Source: Methylomicrobium sp035916875 (GTDB taxonomy: Bacteria; Pseudomonadota; Gammaproteobacteria; Methylococcales; Methylomonadaceae). From it: a DNA stretch of 50,394 nt. A program made the position numbers and the translations under genes. Positions 1-8,377 of the stretch are shown here, in pieces (the stretch's first letter is position 1; the number at the start of each line of letters is the position of its first letter). Where the stretch lies: contig NZ_JAXUHN010000048.1 of NCBI RefSeq assembly GCF_035916875.1, forward strand, positions 1 through 50,394, written 5' to 3'. Under the pieces are notes generated by a model. The model did not search any database and was not told the origin of the DNA. It saw only the letters and a program-made list of their open reading frames with translations.

Positions 1-110
1 TGAAATACGAGTGGCTGCCATTCCAATCGTTTACACCTACCGAACTTGAGGAGGCTATCGATGAAATCGGCGCTGGTTTTGGCTCTCAATACCAATTTAC
101 TTTCTGCTAA
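1..110 (+). CDS. 3' end of an unidentified protein (partial)
   Basis: The window opens inside a reading frame that runs from base 3 to a TAA at 108-110. About 35 C-terminal residues are visible, ending in ...SQYQFTFC, and they are rich in acidic and aromatic residues. I do not recognise the family. The stop codon is the first three bases of the hairpin that precedes norB, so this gene may be co-transcribed with the NO reductase. Without the rest of the protein nothing more can be said. Confidence 0.5.
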   Translation, partial: KYEWLPFQSFTPTELEEAIDEIGAGFGSQYQFTFC

Positions 111-137
111 GCACTTAACGATAGTATTAGGTGCTTA
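108..137 (+). promoter_or_regulatory. Stem-loop between upstream gene and norB
   Basis: The arms TAAGCACtTAA (108-118) and TTAgGTGCTTA (127-137) pair with a single mismatch around an 8-nt loop. The stem begins at the upstream stop codon and ends 20 nt before the norB ATG. There is no T-tract, so this is more likely a processing or attenuation hairpin, or a dyad operator, than a simple terminator. The norB ribosome binding site (AAGGAG, 145-150) follows directly. Confidence 0.45.
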
Positions 138-156
138 TTAAATAAAGGAGAACACC

Positions 157-2451
157 ATGAGTATTGCCGCACAACCCTTAACTACAGAGGACTCCGCGTT
201 GTCTCCCTGGTGGATGCGCACGGTGCTGATCGTGATGGTGCTGGGCTTTACAGGCCTGATCGTCATCACTTCACTGGCCTACCGCAACGCTCCGCCGATC
301 CCTGCACAGGTGCTTGATGCGCAAGGTATTCGCCTGTTTACCGGCGACGACATCAGCGAAGGCCAGGCCATCTTTCTCAAGTACGGATTGATGAACAACG
401 GCAGTATCTGGGGTCATGGCGCATATCTTGGGCCCGATTACTCGGCCGAGGCATTGCACCGTATCGGCGAGGATACCGCCACGGTCATTGCGCAGCAGCA
501 ATACCAACAGCCGCTTCCTGCACTGGCGCCTGGACAACTGGCGGCAGTGTATGCACAAACAGCGGTCGAGTTAAAAACCAATCGTTATGACGCCGCCAGC
601 GCTACGCTGCATCTGACCATGCCGGAGACTGCCGCCTACCGTCGACAGATTGCTTATTGGACGGATTATTTCCTTAACCCCGAACGTAATGGCGGGCTCC
701 AGCGTGGACTGATCAGCGATCCGACTGAATTGCAACAATTTACTGCGTTCGTCACATGGACTGCGTGGGCATCGGTGGCCAACCGCCCCGGTGAGAATTA
801 CTCCTATACCAACAATTTTCCGTACGACCCCAGTGTTGGCAATACGCCCGTCCCAGGCGCGCTGTTGTGGAGTGCATTGAGTCTTATCGTGTTGCTGGCC
901 GGTATTGGAATCGTCCTGTTGATGTTCGGCAAATTCGATTATCTTGGCTGGATTAGCACCGGACAGCATGTACACCCTCATCTGCTGCCGGGGCAGGCCA
1001 GTTCCGGCCAGCTGTCGCTGGTGAAATTCTTCGTGGTGGTGGCACTGCTGTTTCTTATGCAGACTTTGGTGGGTGGCGCGGTGGCGCACTATCGTGCCGA
1101 TCCGGGCAGTTTTTACGGCTTCCAATTAGAGAAAATATTTCCCAGCAATCTGATGCGCACCTGGCATCTGCAAACCGCGGTTTTTTGGATCGCTACCGCT
1201 TATGTTGCCGCGGCCTTGTTTCTCGGCCGTTCACTGCGCAAAGATGAACCACACTGGTTCGCTGGCTGGGTTCATCTACTTTTCGGTGCTTTCGTCGTGG
1301 TCATAGGTGGCAGCCTGTTAGGCGAGTGGGCGGGTATTTCACAACTGCTGGGTCAATGGTGGTTCTGGCTTGGCAATCAGGGCTGGGAATACCTGGAGCT
1401 CGGTCGTCTGTGGCAGTACCTGCTTATCGTCGGTCTGTTGGTGTGGTTTGCAATATTATTGAAACTGGTGCAGTCAGATACTTTGAGCGATCCTTCAGCG
1501 AAACCTTTGGTCAGGCTGTTCCTGCTGGCTTCCCTGGCGATTCCGCTGTTCTACATTCCGGCACTCTTTTTCAATGCCAAAACCAACTTCACCGTGGTCG
1601 ATACCTGGCGCTTCTGGATCATTCATCTATGGGTCGAAGGTTTCTTTGAATTCTTCGCAACCACGATGGTGGCGCTGCTGTTTTATCAATTGGGTCTTAC
1701 CCGGCGTAACGTTGCGCTTCGAGTGATTTACCTCGACGCCATCCTGTATTTCTCCGGTGGCCTGATCGGCACTGGCCATCACTGGTATTTTACTGGCCAG
1801 AGCAGCGTCAACATGGCACTGTCGGCGATGGTTTCGGTACTGGAGGTGGTGCCGTTGACGCTGCTGACCCTGGATGCGTGGGATTTCGTGCGCACTACAC
1901 GTGCTGACTGCGACACCTGCGGCAAATCGGTAGCAATACCGCATAAGTGGACGTTCTACTTCTTGATGTCCGTGGGCTTCTGGAACTTCGTCGGCGCCGG
2001 CATCTTCGGCTTCCTAATCAACCTGCCGATCGTCAGCTACTATGAAGTCGGTACCCAACTGACGCCCAATCATGGCCATGCCGCGATGATGGGTGTATTC
2101 GGCATGCTTGCGCTTGCGCTGATGGTATTCGTTTTGCGCCAGACCAGCACCGATAAACGCTGGGTCGACATCGAGAAATACGTTAAGGTCGGATTTTGGG
2201 GCACCAATGTCGGTCTGACTATGATGTTAATGATGAGCTTGTTCCCCAGCGGAGTGTTACAGGTCTGGGATGTAGCTCAGCATGGATACTGGCATGCGCG
2301 CAGCCTTGACTACATCGACAGCGAGCGATCTCGCCTGATCGAGTGGTTACGTCTGCCCGGTGACCTGGTATTTATTATATTTGGTGCCATACCTTTGGTA
2401 ATCGCATCCATCAAAGGCTGGCAGGGGGTGCGTCGACAGTCGGCGGATTGA
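157..2451 (+). CDS. norB: Quinol-dependent nitric oxide reductase (qNOR), single-subunit
   Basis: This integral membrane enzyme reduces 2 NO to N2O using electrons from quinol. The length (764 aa) fits the qNOR (NorZ) type, in which the cytochrome-c-like domain is fused to the NorB catalytic subunit. After a first membrane helix there is a periplasmic domain (about residues 45-230) containing GHGAYLGPDY, which lacks a CxxCH heme-c motif, as expected for quinol-fed enzymes. About twelve helices of the heme-copper oxidase fold follow. Conserved metal-site residues are visible: HLWVEGFFE (H490, E494, E498), GTGHHWYFTG (H541, H542) and NHGHAAMMG (H639, H641). The start is set by AAGGAG 6 nt before the ATG. 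The role is probably NO detoxification or partial denitrification; no other denitrification gene is present in the window. Family assignment is firm. Confidence 0.95.
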   Translation: MSIAAQPLTTEDSALSPWWMRTVLIVMVLGFTGLIVITSLAYRNAPPIPAQVLDAQGIRLFTGDDISEGQAIFLKYGLMNNGSIWGHGAYLGPDYSAEALHRIGEDTATVIAQQQYQQPLPALAPGQLAAVYAQTAVELKTNRYDAASATLHLTMPETAAYRRQIAYWTDYFLNPERNGGLQRGLISDPTELQQFTAFVTWTAWASVANRPGENYSYTNNFPYDPSVGNTPVPGALLWSALSLIVLLAGIGIVLLMFGKFDYLGWISTGQHVHPHLLPGQASSGQLSLVKFFVVVALLFLMQTLVGGAVAHYRADPGSFYGFQLEKIFPSNLMRTWHLQTAVFWIATAYVAAALFLGRSLRKDEPHWFAGWVHLLFGAFVVVIGGSLLGEWAGISQLLGQWWFWLGNQGWEYLELGRLWQYLLIVGLLVWFAILLKLVQSDTLSDPSAKPLVRLFLLASLAIPLFYIPALFFNAKTNFTVVDTWRFWIIHLWVEGFFEFFATTMVALLFYQLGLTRRNVALRVIYLDAILYFSGGLIGTGHHWYFTGQSSVNMALSAMVSVLEVVPLTLLTLDAWDFVRTTRADCDTCGKSVAIPHKWTFYFLMSVGFWNFVGAGIFGFLINLPIVSYYEVGTQLTPNHGHAAMMGVFGMLALALMVFVLRQTSTDKRWVDIEKYVKVGFWGTNVGLTMMLMMSLFPSGVLQVWDVAQHGYWHARSLDYIDSERSRLIEWLRLPGDLVFIIFGAIPLVIASIKGWQGVRRQSAD

Positions 2452-2647
2452 CGTTCTTTCCATTCAACGCAAAACAACGGTGTGTGGATAGTTTTATCAG
2501 GCATTTTGAAGTCATAAAACCTATCTATTAAAGGATCGGTTGCAAAACCCGTTAGTCGGATGGAGAACTTACCCTTTTTGGGAGGATTGAAAAATCTTAA
2601 TGATAGTCTCGAAAAAGTAGCGACCATTTTTTCGTCACTGGATTATT

Positions 2648-2673
2648 AACTTGTATTTGATAAATTTAAACTT
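2648..2673 (+). promoter_or_regulatory. Possible NsrR-like dyad upstream of cupin gene
   Basis: The AT-rich imperfect dyad AACTTGTATTT-gat-AAATTTAAACTT lies 15 nt before the cupin ATG. Its outer bases resemble the AAnnTGnATTT half-sites bound by the NO sensor NsrR, but the spacer is 3 nt instead of 1 and the right half matches poorly. The only support is its position next to an NO reductase gene and its symmetry. Confidence 0.2.
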
Positions 2674-2687
2674 ATTAGGAGATATTC

Positions 2688-3017
2688 ATGGCCACACATC
2701 ACGCATCACCAGGTGAAATTGTTGACTTGGCAACCTGGGCGCAAGACGTCCCAAATGAAAAAACAAAAGTCATTGCGAAAACAGTTGAAATGGAGCTGGT
2801 TCGACTTGTTCTTTCGGCAGGTAAAGAATTTGCAGGTCATAAAGTATCAGGGCCCTGTGTGATTCATTGCATAACCGGGGAAGTTGAGTGCCCAGCAATG
2901 GGAACAACACAAGCATTAACATCCGGCCAACTGCTTTATTTAATGCCCGGTGAGCCGCACGCTGTTAGAGCTGTAGTTGATTCAGTTGTTTTACTCACAA
3001 TTGTCTTTAAAATTTAA
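2688..3017 (+). CDS. Small cupin-domain protein
   Basis: This 109-aa single-domain cupin has a predicted beta-barrel with the pattern GHKVSGPCVIHCITGEVEC (H51, H60) and a second motif PGEPHAVRAV (H91). The metal-ligand set is reduced compared with classical cupins (no HxH pair), so enzymatic activity is uncertain. A good Shine-Dalgarno (AGGAG) precedes the ATG. Small cupins of this kind are often found near NO-reductase or hemerythrin genes in denitrifiers, and the gene lies 236 bp downstream of norB on the same strand. A role in NO-stress response is inferred from that position only. Confidence 0.75.
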   Translation: MATHHASPGEIVDLATWAQDVPNEKTKVIAKTVEMELVRLVLSAGKEFAGHKVSGPCVIHCITGEVECPAMGTTQALTSGQLLYLMPGEPHAVRAVVDSVVLLTIVFKI

Positions 3018-3110
3018 ATCGTTAGTACTATACCTGGTAAATTATTCAAGCATGACGCGACGCGATACCTCGTAATTGCCTTTAACTCAAATGACGAATT
3101 CAAGACATAA

Positions 3111-3479
3111 ATGCAACAGCCAGAAAATTATCGCTTCAGGATTAAAAGGGTATATGAACTACCGGACAAGCATGACGGCCGGCGTATCCTCGTGGATAGG
3201 CTCTGGCCGCGCGGTTTGACAAAGGAAAAAGCAAGCATTGATCTGTGGCTCAAAGATATCGCTCCCAGTACGGAGCTCCGGAAATGGTTTGACCACGACC
3301 CGGGCAGGTGGGAAGAGTTCAAGGAACGATATTTAGATGAGCTCAAGGGCAATAGCGAGCAAATCCAGCTCTTAAAGCAAGAACTGGACAAGGGTATCGT
3401 GACGCTCGTCTATGGCGCAAAGGACGAAGAGCATAACCAGGCGGTTGTGATCCAGGAAAACAGCTGGCTATTCCGTTAG
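3111..3479 (+). CDS. DUF488 family protein (YeaO-like)
   Basis: This 122-aa protein matches the short DUF488 family throughout: RIKRVYE, DGRRILVDRLWPRGL, WLKDIAPSTELRKWFDHDP and a C-terminal VTLVYGAKDEEHNQAVV. The biochemical function of the family is not established. No clear ribosome binding site precedes the ATG. It is the first of three DUF488-type sequences within 2.8 kb: this one, an intact long form at 4788-5357 and a relict at about 5700-5885. The clustering points to a shared accessory region. Confidence 0.85.
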   Translation: MQQPENYRFRIKRVYELPDKHDGRRILVDRLWPRGLTKEKASIDLWLKDIAPSTELRKWFDHDPGRWEEFKERYLDELKGNSEQIQLLKQELDKGIVTLVYGAKDEEHNQAVVIQENSWLFR

Positions 3480-3495
3480 TTGGAGAGGGAGAACG

Positions 3496-3681
3496 ATGTA
3501 CGAGAACAGGCGGGAGATTGATGCATTTAATTCGAGAGGGAGTCGGCGACCAACAGCGACCGAGCTGGGCGATGCTCTGACCTCCTATAGCCAGAGCTTT
3601 GGTCACAAGATTCCTTCGCTCCGTCTTTCAGAAGCGGATGAGTTTGGTTATTCGCCTGTCACGAGGAACGTTGCCCCATGA
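3496..3681 (+). CDS. Hypothetical 61-aa protein
   Basis: This short reading frame has a good ribosome binding site (GGAGAGGGAG) and ends in an ATGA overlap with the following uracil-DNA glycosylase frame, an arrangement typical of translationally coupled genes. The product is hydrophilic, with no recognisable motif, signal peptide or membrane helix. It could be a real small protein, or the leftover 5' end of a longer gene in this decaying region. The support is positional only. Confidence 0.35.
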   Translation: MYENRREIDAFNSRGSRRPTATELGDALTSYSQSFGHKIPSLRLSEADEFGYSPVTRNVAP

Positions 3682-4259
3682 ATTCATTTGCATCTTTGCT
3701 AGCCAAGGTCCGCGCTTGCACCATTTGTGCGGCACATTTGCCACATGGCCCCCGTCCCGTTCTACAGATACACCCGCAGGCCCGGATATTGATTGCAAGC
3801 CAGGCGCCAGGAAGAAAAGTTCATGAATCCGGTGTGCCTTTCGATGATGCCAGCGGAGATCGTTTGCGCGAGTGGATGGGGCTGACGCGTGAAGTCTTTT
3901 ACGACTCAAGGCGGATAGCTATTCTGCCAATGGGCCTTTGTTTTCCCGGCACGGGTAAATCCGGTGACCTTCCGCCACGGCCTGAATGCATGCTGGCATG
4001 GCACGATCTACTTCTCGGTCATCTGCGCCATCTTGAAGTTACGTTGGTTGTTGGGCGGTATGCACAGACATATCACATGAACGAAGAACGGTCATCACTT
4101 ACCTAGACGGTTCGGAATTGGAGATCCCATTGGCCCAAGATTGTCCCCCTTCCGCATCCAAGTCCGCGAAATAATATTTGGCTTAGCCGAAATCCGTGGT
4201 TCGAGAAGGAACTACTCCCTATCCTTAAACGGCGAGTGTCCGAAATACTTGAAAGATAA
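3678..4259 (+). pseudogene. Uracil-DNA glycosylase family protein interrupted by in-frame TAG
   Basis: The first 142 codons encode a uracil-DNA glycosylase-fold protein: paired cysteines CTIC (C14, C17), the motif SQAPGRKVHESGVPFDD and VVGRYAQTYH. A TAG at 4104-4106 then stops the frame. Reading on in the same frame with no shift gives the missing C-terminal third, with TVRNWRSHWP, the conserved PLPHPSPRNN motif and NPWFEKELLP, ending at TAA 4257-4259. The reconstructed length of 193 codons is what I expect for the family. The stop replaces a position that is usually Glu (LTETVRNW), so one G-to-T change (GAG to TAG) explains it. Without readthrough the protein loses the His-containing catalytic motif and should be inactive. 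Confidence 0.85.
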
Positions 4260-4363
4260 AGGGGAAGCTACCTTACCCTTCTTTTCGGTATCGTTGCCTT
4301 ATTTTGCTTTAGACAACATCATTTAATCTACTTTCATTAACAAATTTGCCCAGGAGAATCATC

Positions 4364-4534
4364 ATGTCCGATTTTAAAAAATATCAGTGCAGGGAATGCG
4401 AACATATCTACGATGAAGCAAAGGGAGACCCTGATAGTGGGCTTGCTCCCGGAACCCGTTGGGCAGATGTACCGAAAGACTGATCCTGCCCGATCTGTGG
4501 AGCGCCTAAAGATTTTTTTAAACTAATCGAATAA
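4364..4534 (+). pseudogene. Rubredoxin interrupted by in-frame TGA at the conserved Trp
   Basis: This 57-codon frame has a clear ribosome binding site (AGGAG) and encodes a rubredoxin. The first iron site is YQCRECEHIYD. GDPDSGLAPGTRWADVPKD follows, then TGA at 4481-4483, then SCPICGAPKDFFKLIE with the second Cys pair. The stop sits exactly where rubredoxins carry the near-invariant Trp of the DDWxCPxCG motif, so TGG has become TGA. The product truncated at 39 residues keeps only two of the four Fe-ligating cysteines and cannot hold iron. Either the gene is dead, the TGA is read as Trp at low level, or the base is a sequencing error. Confidence 0.88.
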
Positions 4535-4787
4535 GCCGCGCTTTTTCGATCCTTTATCTTTCACTACCCACTAGGATTCGCATAGAGCAAAACATAGTAT
4601 ATTAAGGCTATCACCCGACATAACAATGCTGACAACATATTAGTGACAATGAGATGTTTTTTTGCAGAACTATTTTATGAATGGCAGGATAAATTCTCCC
4701 ATTTTTAGGCACGCGACATTCACCGCCTACACCCTGGAGCGGATTGATGACAAAACTGCTGCAACCGCATCCGTGAACGGAACTTGT

Positions 4788-5357
4788 CTACGTGCCTGGA
4801 TTTGAGTCCAAGGATGGCGTCTCGTAGGGTGGATAAGTGATTGACGTGCCTTCCACCTTGGCGAAAGGCGTGATCGTATGCAACTGCCTACGCGTCTCGT
4901 TGACGATTTCTTCTACCCGAACCCCGTGAACCAGCAGCGCGTCGGCGATCAGCGAGCGATGGCAACGCCACGGTACGGCCTCGGCGCACATCAACGCGAT
5001 GCGCTCTTGCTTTGCCCCTTCGATAAGGCTTGCTAGATTTTCCGCAAACTCCGTGGTCTGCATGTAGTCGGCGAAACCGCGAAATGCTTCGTTTCGCCAA
5101 CCCCGATTAGGCGACTCTCGGCTAGTGCGGCGGAAGCCTCCCAGACCAACGGCGTGTATATAGAGGATTCCGGCAGACTCAAGCGCATCTGAAAAGGTGT
5201 CTCGGTTAAACTGTGGGTTGTGACGCGAGCGAGGCACGGTACGCACATCAATGAGACGGGTCACCGCATGGGCATCGAGTAGATTGATAAACGTCTCCAG
5301 GGGGCGCGTGGAATGCCCCACGGTCAATACGACGGGTTGGGATTCCGGCTTTAACAT
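4788..5357 (-). CDS. DUF488 domain-containing protein
   Basis: This 189-aa long-form DUF488 protein has the family landmarks TVGHSTRPLETFINLL at the N terminus, RLIDVRTVPRSRHNPQFNRDTF, GLGGFRR and the C-terminal CAEAVPWRCHRSLIADAL. The Cys-His pair in the last motif is strongly conserved in the family and suggests a catalytic or metal role, but no reaction is established. A GGAGAG ribosome binding site precedes the ATG. A relict copy of the same family lies upstream on the same strand, which suggests a former tandem duplication. Confidence 0.9.
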   Translation of the reverse strand: MLKPESQPVVLTVGHSTRPLETFINLLDAHAVTRLIDVRTVPRSRHNPQFNRDTFSDALESAGILYIHAVGLGGFRRTSRESPNRGWRNEAFRGFADYMQTTEFAENLASLIEGAKQERIALMCAEAVPWRCHRSLIADALLVHGVRVEEIVNETRRQLHTITPFAKVEGTSITYPPYETPSLDSNPGT

Positions 5358-5699
5358 TGCTCTCCGATCACGCGCGGCTTGATTTGGAATGGGTGCTTAT
5401 TAGCTTCTTGGGACGCCTGTATGACATGGTTTTTCTGCCAGAGTGAAGCGCTTCGATCCGCCCGCAAAGCAGGGGGCTTCGGCCGAGCGACAAATGTCGC
5501 GCGCATACACGACAATTTCGCACGGTTGCCAACAATGTTCGAGCGACGGAGAACTGGTTTCAGCCACGAGGGTTTGCCTAATTTAATAATAATATTCAAT
5601 GGGTAATGTTGGATATAGAATATGTTGCTCAATTAGGGTATGGCTGTTAACGAGTGATGACAGCGCCACTACACGGACTTTGCCCTTTCATAAGATACC

Positions 5700-5885
5700 G
5701 GGCTCTTCGTAAATTCTGCGGTCTGCATGTGGTCATGCGTATCCCCTTATTTTGAAACATTTTGCTAACCCCCGATTCATGGACTCCGCACTTGTGCGAT
5801 GAAAGCCCCCAAGCTCGCGATTTGCACTTAGTGGATGTCGGCGACCTCAAACGCAGCCGGAAAGGTATCGCGGTTGCACTGGGAA
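5700..5885 (-). pseudogene. Relict DUF488 gene in a 540-bp gap
   Basis: Between 5358 and 5895 no intact gene is visible. On the minus strand about 5815-5883 translates as NSQCNRDTFPAAFEVADIH followed by a stop, matching NPQFNRDTF.. of the neighbouring intact DUF488 protein. About 5700-5745 gives THDHMQTAEF, matching DYMQTTEF further along the family. The blocks are in register with the family but separated by a deletion and stops, so this is a decayed paralogue. The rest of the gap (5358-5695) shows nothing I can assign. Confidence 0.6.
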
Positions 5886-5895
5886 TTAATAATGA

Positions 5896-8274
5896 TCATG
5901 GGGTATCTCCTGTAATAACGACAACCTGGAAATTTTCACCTTGCCACACTTTCCGGTCAAGCCAATAGAAGGTAAAGTCGATGTGCTCGCCTGCAACAAG
6001 CTCTTTGGTCTGCAGCCGTGCAACGTAACCTAATCCCCAATCTTCAGTGATGACATCCGCCGGGTTTTGCCAGTCATTCTTACCCCAGTGTATCTGTGCT
6101 GCTTCGGACAACAGCACACGCAGTTCCTGACCGGCAACGAGTTGCTTCACACGCTGGCGTGGTTGCCACAAGGCGTAATCAAGTTGCAAATGGCGTCCGC
6201 CGTAGCGGGCCCAGGTGCGCGCAGGCCTATCGACTGGCTCGCCTGCTGCTATACTTAGCGCCAGTTTGATGAATTCGGCGTGCGCCCATACCAGCGGCAT
6301 TGCCGAGCCAGTGGGTTGGCCTGGATACAGGCCACGCTCAGGGATGGCCACGCTATCCCACACCTGTTCTGGCAACAGTCCGCCTTTACCAGTCATTTGC
6401 GCCATAGCCTGCAAATAAGGTCGTGCATCCTCCCCCGCCAGCAAGGCCAGATGTCCACGTTCGCCAGTTAAAAGCGGCCAGCCGCGACCCTGCCCCCAGC
6501 CATCAAAGGGCGTGCCGTCCGGATGCTCACCATAACCATCGCCGTTATAGCGATGCCACACCGGACCGTTGGGCGTATTGGTCTTGAGCAGCAGGTCAAT
6601 AGCCTGAACGCTACTGACCATGGCAGGGTCGTCAGCGGCACGCAACCCAAAGCGGGTAAGCTGCAAGCAACCGATAGCGAGCTGTTCATCGGCGGCAATC
6701 CCTGGGTTATTCCCGCGGTTTTTGATCAGTAGGCGTTCAAGCTTGGCACCTTCATGAATCAATATGTCTTTCGGCGCGCTGCGCATATAATAGCCTGGTA
6801 CTCCCAGTTGCTGAGCCAGAGTAGTATTGGCTGCCCAGGTATACTCTTCCAGGCGTGTGTTCCAGGTATCGGCAAGCATCAGCGCACAGTCTAATTCGAG
6901 CCCTGCGAGAAATCGACTGCCTTCGACCAGCGCAGCAATGGCTACCGCGACGGTAAAAGTATTGATGCCCGGGGTTTCCTCCCAGCGATCCTGGGCAGTC
7001 ATGGGCCCTTCATGCGCTATGAAGCTAAGGGCCCGATGCACCATGTCGCCCACTCGTACTTCACCCAGTGCATTTCGCTCCGCCAAGGCGCTGGCAAGCA
7101 GCACCGGGAAAGCCGTTTCATCAAGCTGTATACCTTGCCAGAAAGGCTTGCCGCCCAGCCACTGGTTTTGCAGCCAGTGGCCATTGGCCTGCTGGGTAGC
7201 GATGAGGTAAATCAAACACCGCTGCGCATCCGCTATATCGTCGAGTGCCACCAATGCACCTGCCGTCTCGACTAAGTCGCGCGCCCATACCAAGTGATAG
7301 CCACCCCGACTGTTGCTGGCTTCGCCCCAAGGCACCGACAGGCTTGCGACAAAAGCACCCGGAAATGTATGGTCTTCGTGGATTTTTATGACGGTTGCCG
7401 AGCGCCGTAATAGTATGAGTGATTTAGAATCCAGCAAAGCCTCCAACTCAGGTGGCCAGTGCAGGGCCTGCAGCCACTGCTGCCAGCCTTGGCAATACCT
7501 TGCCCAGAGCGTATCAAAACCTGTCGACAGCGATTGCAGGGCCAATGTGGCGGCGGCTTCACGGCTGCCGGAAAGCCCGAAGGCCAACGTACCGGCGCAG
7601 GGCAATTGCGCAGTGAACGCTACTTCTCCAGGGCCGGCCTGGGCATAGTGCCAAGTCATGCCATTATTGTTTTTAAAATCCTGCCAGCCGTCGCTCTTAC
7701 CCACTAATCCTACTGAACGCTGCAATAGCGCAGGGCGGCCCTCTCGATCTACAGCCGTCAGAGCCATCCCGAACGGCCCCTGTTCAGCCCACAACATGAG
7801 GTGGCCTGCCCACTCATCCGTCCATGCCTGATTGCTAGTTGCATCTTCACCAATACGGGGTGCGGCCAATAGATAGAGTTGCAGATCTGCATCCCCTTTT
7901 AACATAAAATCGACCAGTAGCACATCACGTTCCGGATCGATGCATACCTTGAGTGTTAATATAAAACGGGCATGGTGATGAGTGATGGTGATTGCCGGAA
8001 TAACATCATCCTGCCAGGCCACCGTATAATCGCCCAGCCGGCGCAGTTCAATCCAGAAATCTGTGCCGTCGGCGATGATGAATCCCAGGTCTTTTAACTG
8101 AGGAATGTCCAGGCGCGGGTAATATACCTCGGTGATAATTCCTTGAGCCATGGTAAACCATACGCGTGAGGTACCTAATGCCGTGCCAACCGCGTCTTTG
8201 GCAGCAGGCGCCCAAGTTGGGTAACCACTGGAGGGTGCAGGCGCTATACCTTGGGGATACGACTTTTCTGACAT
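5896..8274 (-). CDS. Glucoamylase, glycoside hydrolase family 15
   Basis: This 792-aa enzyme has the two-part build of bacterial glucoamylase/glucodextranase. An N-terminal beta-sandwich domain (about residues 1-270, starting APSSGYPTWAPAAKDAVGTA) is followed by an (alpha/alpha)6 barrel. Barrel motifs visible are GGYHLVWARDLVETAGAL, LDETAFPVLLA, DRWEETPGINTFTVAVA (E432/E433, general-acid region), FDGWGQGRGWPLLTGERGHL and LLPEQVWD (about residue 635, second catalytic Glu). The reaction is release of glucose from non-reducing ends of alpha-glucans. No signal peptide is seen, so it probably acts on internal glycogen or maltodextrin. It starts at an ATG behind AAGGA. A glgC stub 4.5 kb away hints at a former glycogen gene group. 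Confidence 0.93.
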   Translation of the reverse strand: MSEKSYPQGIAPAPSSGYPTWAPAAKDAVGTALGTSRVWFTMAQGIITEVYYPRLDIPQLKDLGFIIADGTDFWIELRRLGDYTVAWQDDVIPAITITHHHARFILTLKVCIDPERDVLLVDFMLKGDADLQLYLLAAPRIGEDATSNQAWTDEWAGHLMLWAEQGPFGMALTAVDREGRPALLQRSVGLVGKSDGWQDFKNNNGMTWHYAQAGPGEVAFTAQLPCAGTLAFGLSGSREAAATLALQSLSTGFDTLWARYCQGWQQWLQALHWPPELEALLDSKSLILLRRSATVIKIHEDHTFPGAFVASLSVPWGEASNSRGGYHLVWARDLVETAGALVALDDIADAQRCLIYLIATQQANGHWLQNQWLGGKPFWQGIQLDETAFPVLLASALAERNALGEVRVGDMVHRALSFIAHEGPMTAQDRWEETPGINTFTVAVAIAALVEGSRFLAGLELDCALMLADTWNTRLEEYTWAANTTLAQQLGVPGYYMRSAPKDILIHEGAKLERLLIKNRGNNPGIAADEQLAIGCLQLTRFGLRAADDPAMVSSVQAIDLLLKTNTPNGPVWHRYNGDGYGEHPDGTPFDGWGQGRGWPLLTGERGHLALLAGEDARPYLQAMAQMTGKGGLLPEQVWDSVAIPERGLYPGQPTGSAMPLVWAHAEFIKLALSIAAGEPVDRPARTWARYGGRHLQLDYALWQPRQRVKQLVAGQELRVLLSEAAQIHWGKNDWQNPADVITEDWGLGYVARLQTKELVAGEHIDFTFYWLDRKVWQGENFQVVVITGDTP

Positions 8275-8377
8275 TTAAGTATTCCTTCTCGATTAGCGAA
8301 GCTGTGATGAGCTTCGAACCTCAACACTTTTCGATGCAGGTCTGTTCGCCCTGATCCAGCAACCTGGAATTATTATT

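Noticed and set aside
4141..4326. Separate 61-aa gene downstream of the uracil-DNA glycosylase
   Set aside because: It is an out-of-frame shadow of the glycosylase C terminus, which reads correctly in the original frame after the TAG.
4104..4483. Alternative genetic code or programmed stop recoding to explain TAG and TGA in adjacent genes
   Set aside because: TAG, TGA and TAA all end intact genes in this window (for example TAG for the DUF488 gene at 3479 and TGA for cas5 and cas8c), no selenocysteine-type context is visible, and the broken genes use different stop codons. Decay or sequence error is simpler.
5351..5632. Overlapping hypothetical frames on both strands between the DUF488 gene and the relict
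   Set aside because: No ribosome site, motif or coding-like composition; they overlap each other and the start of the intact gene.
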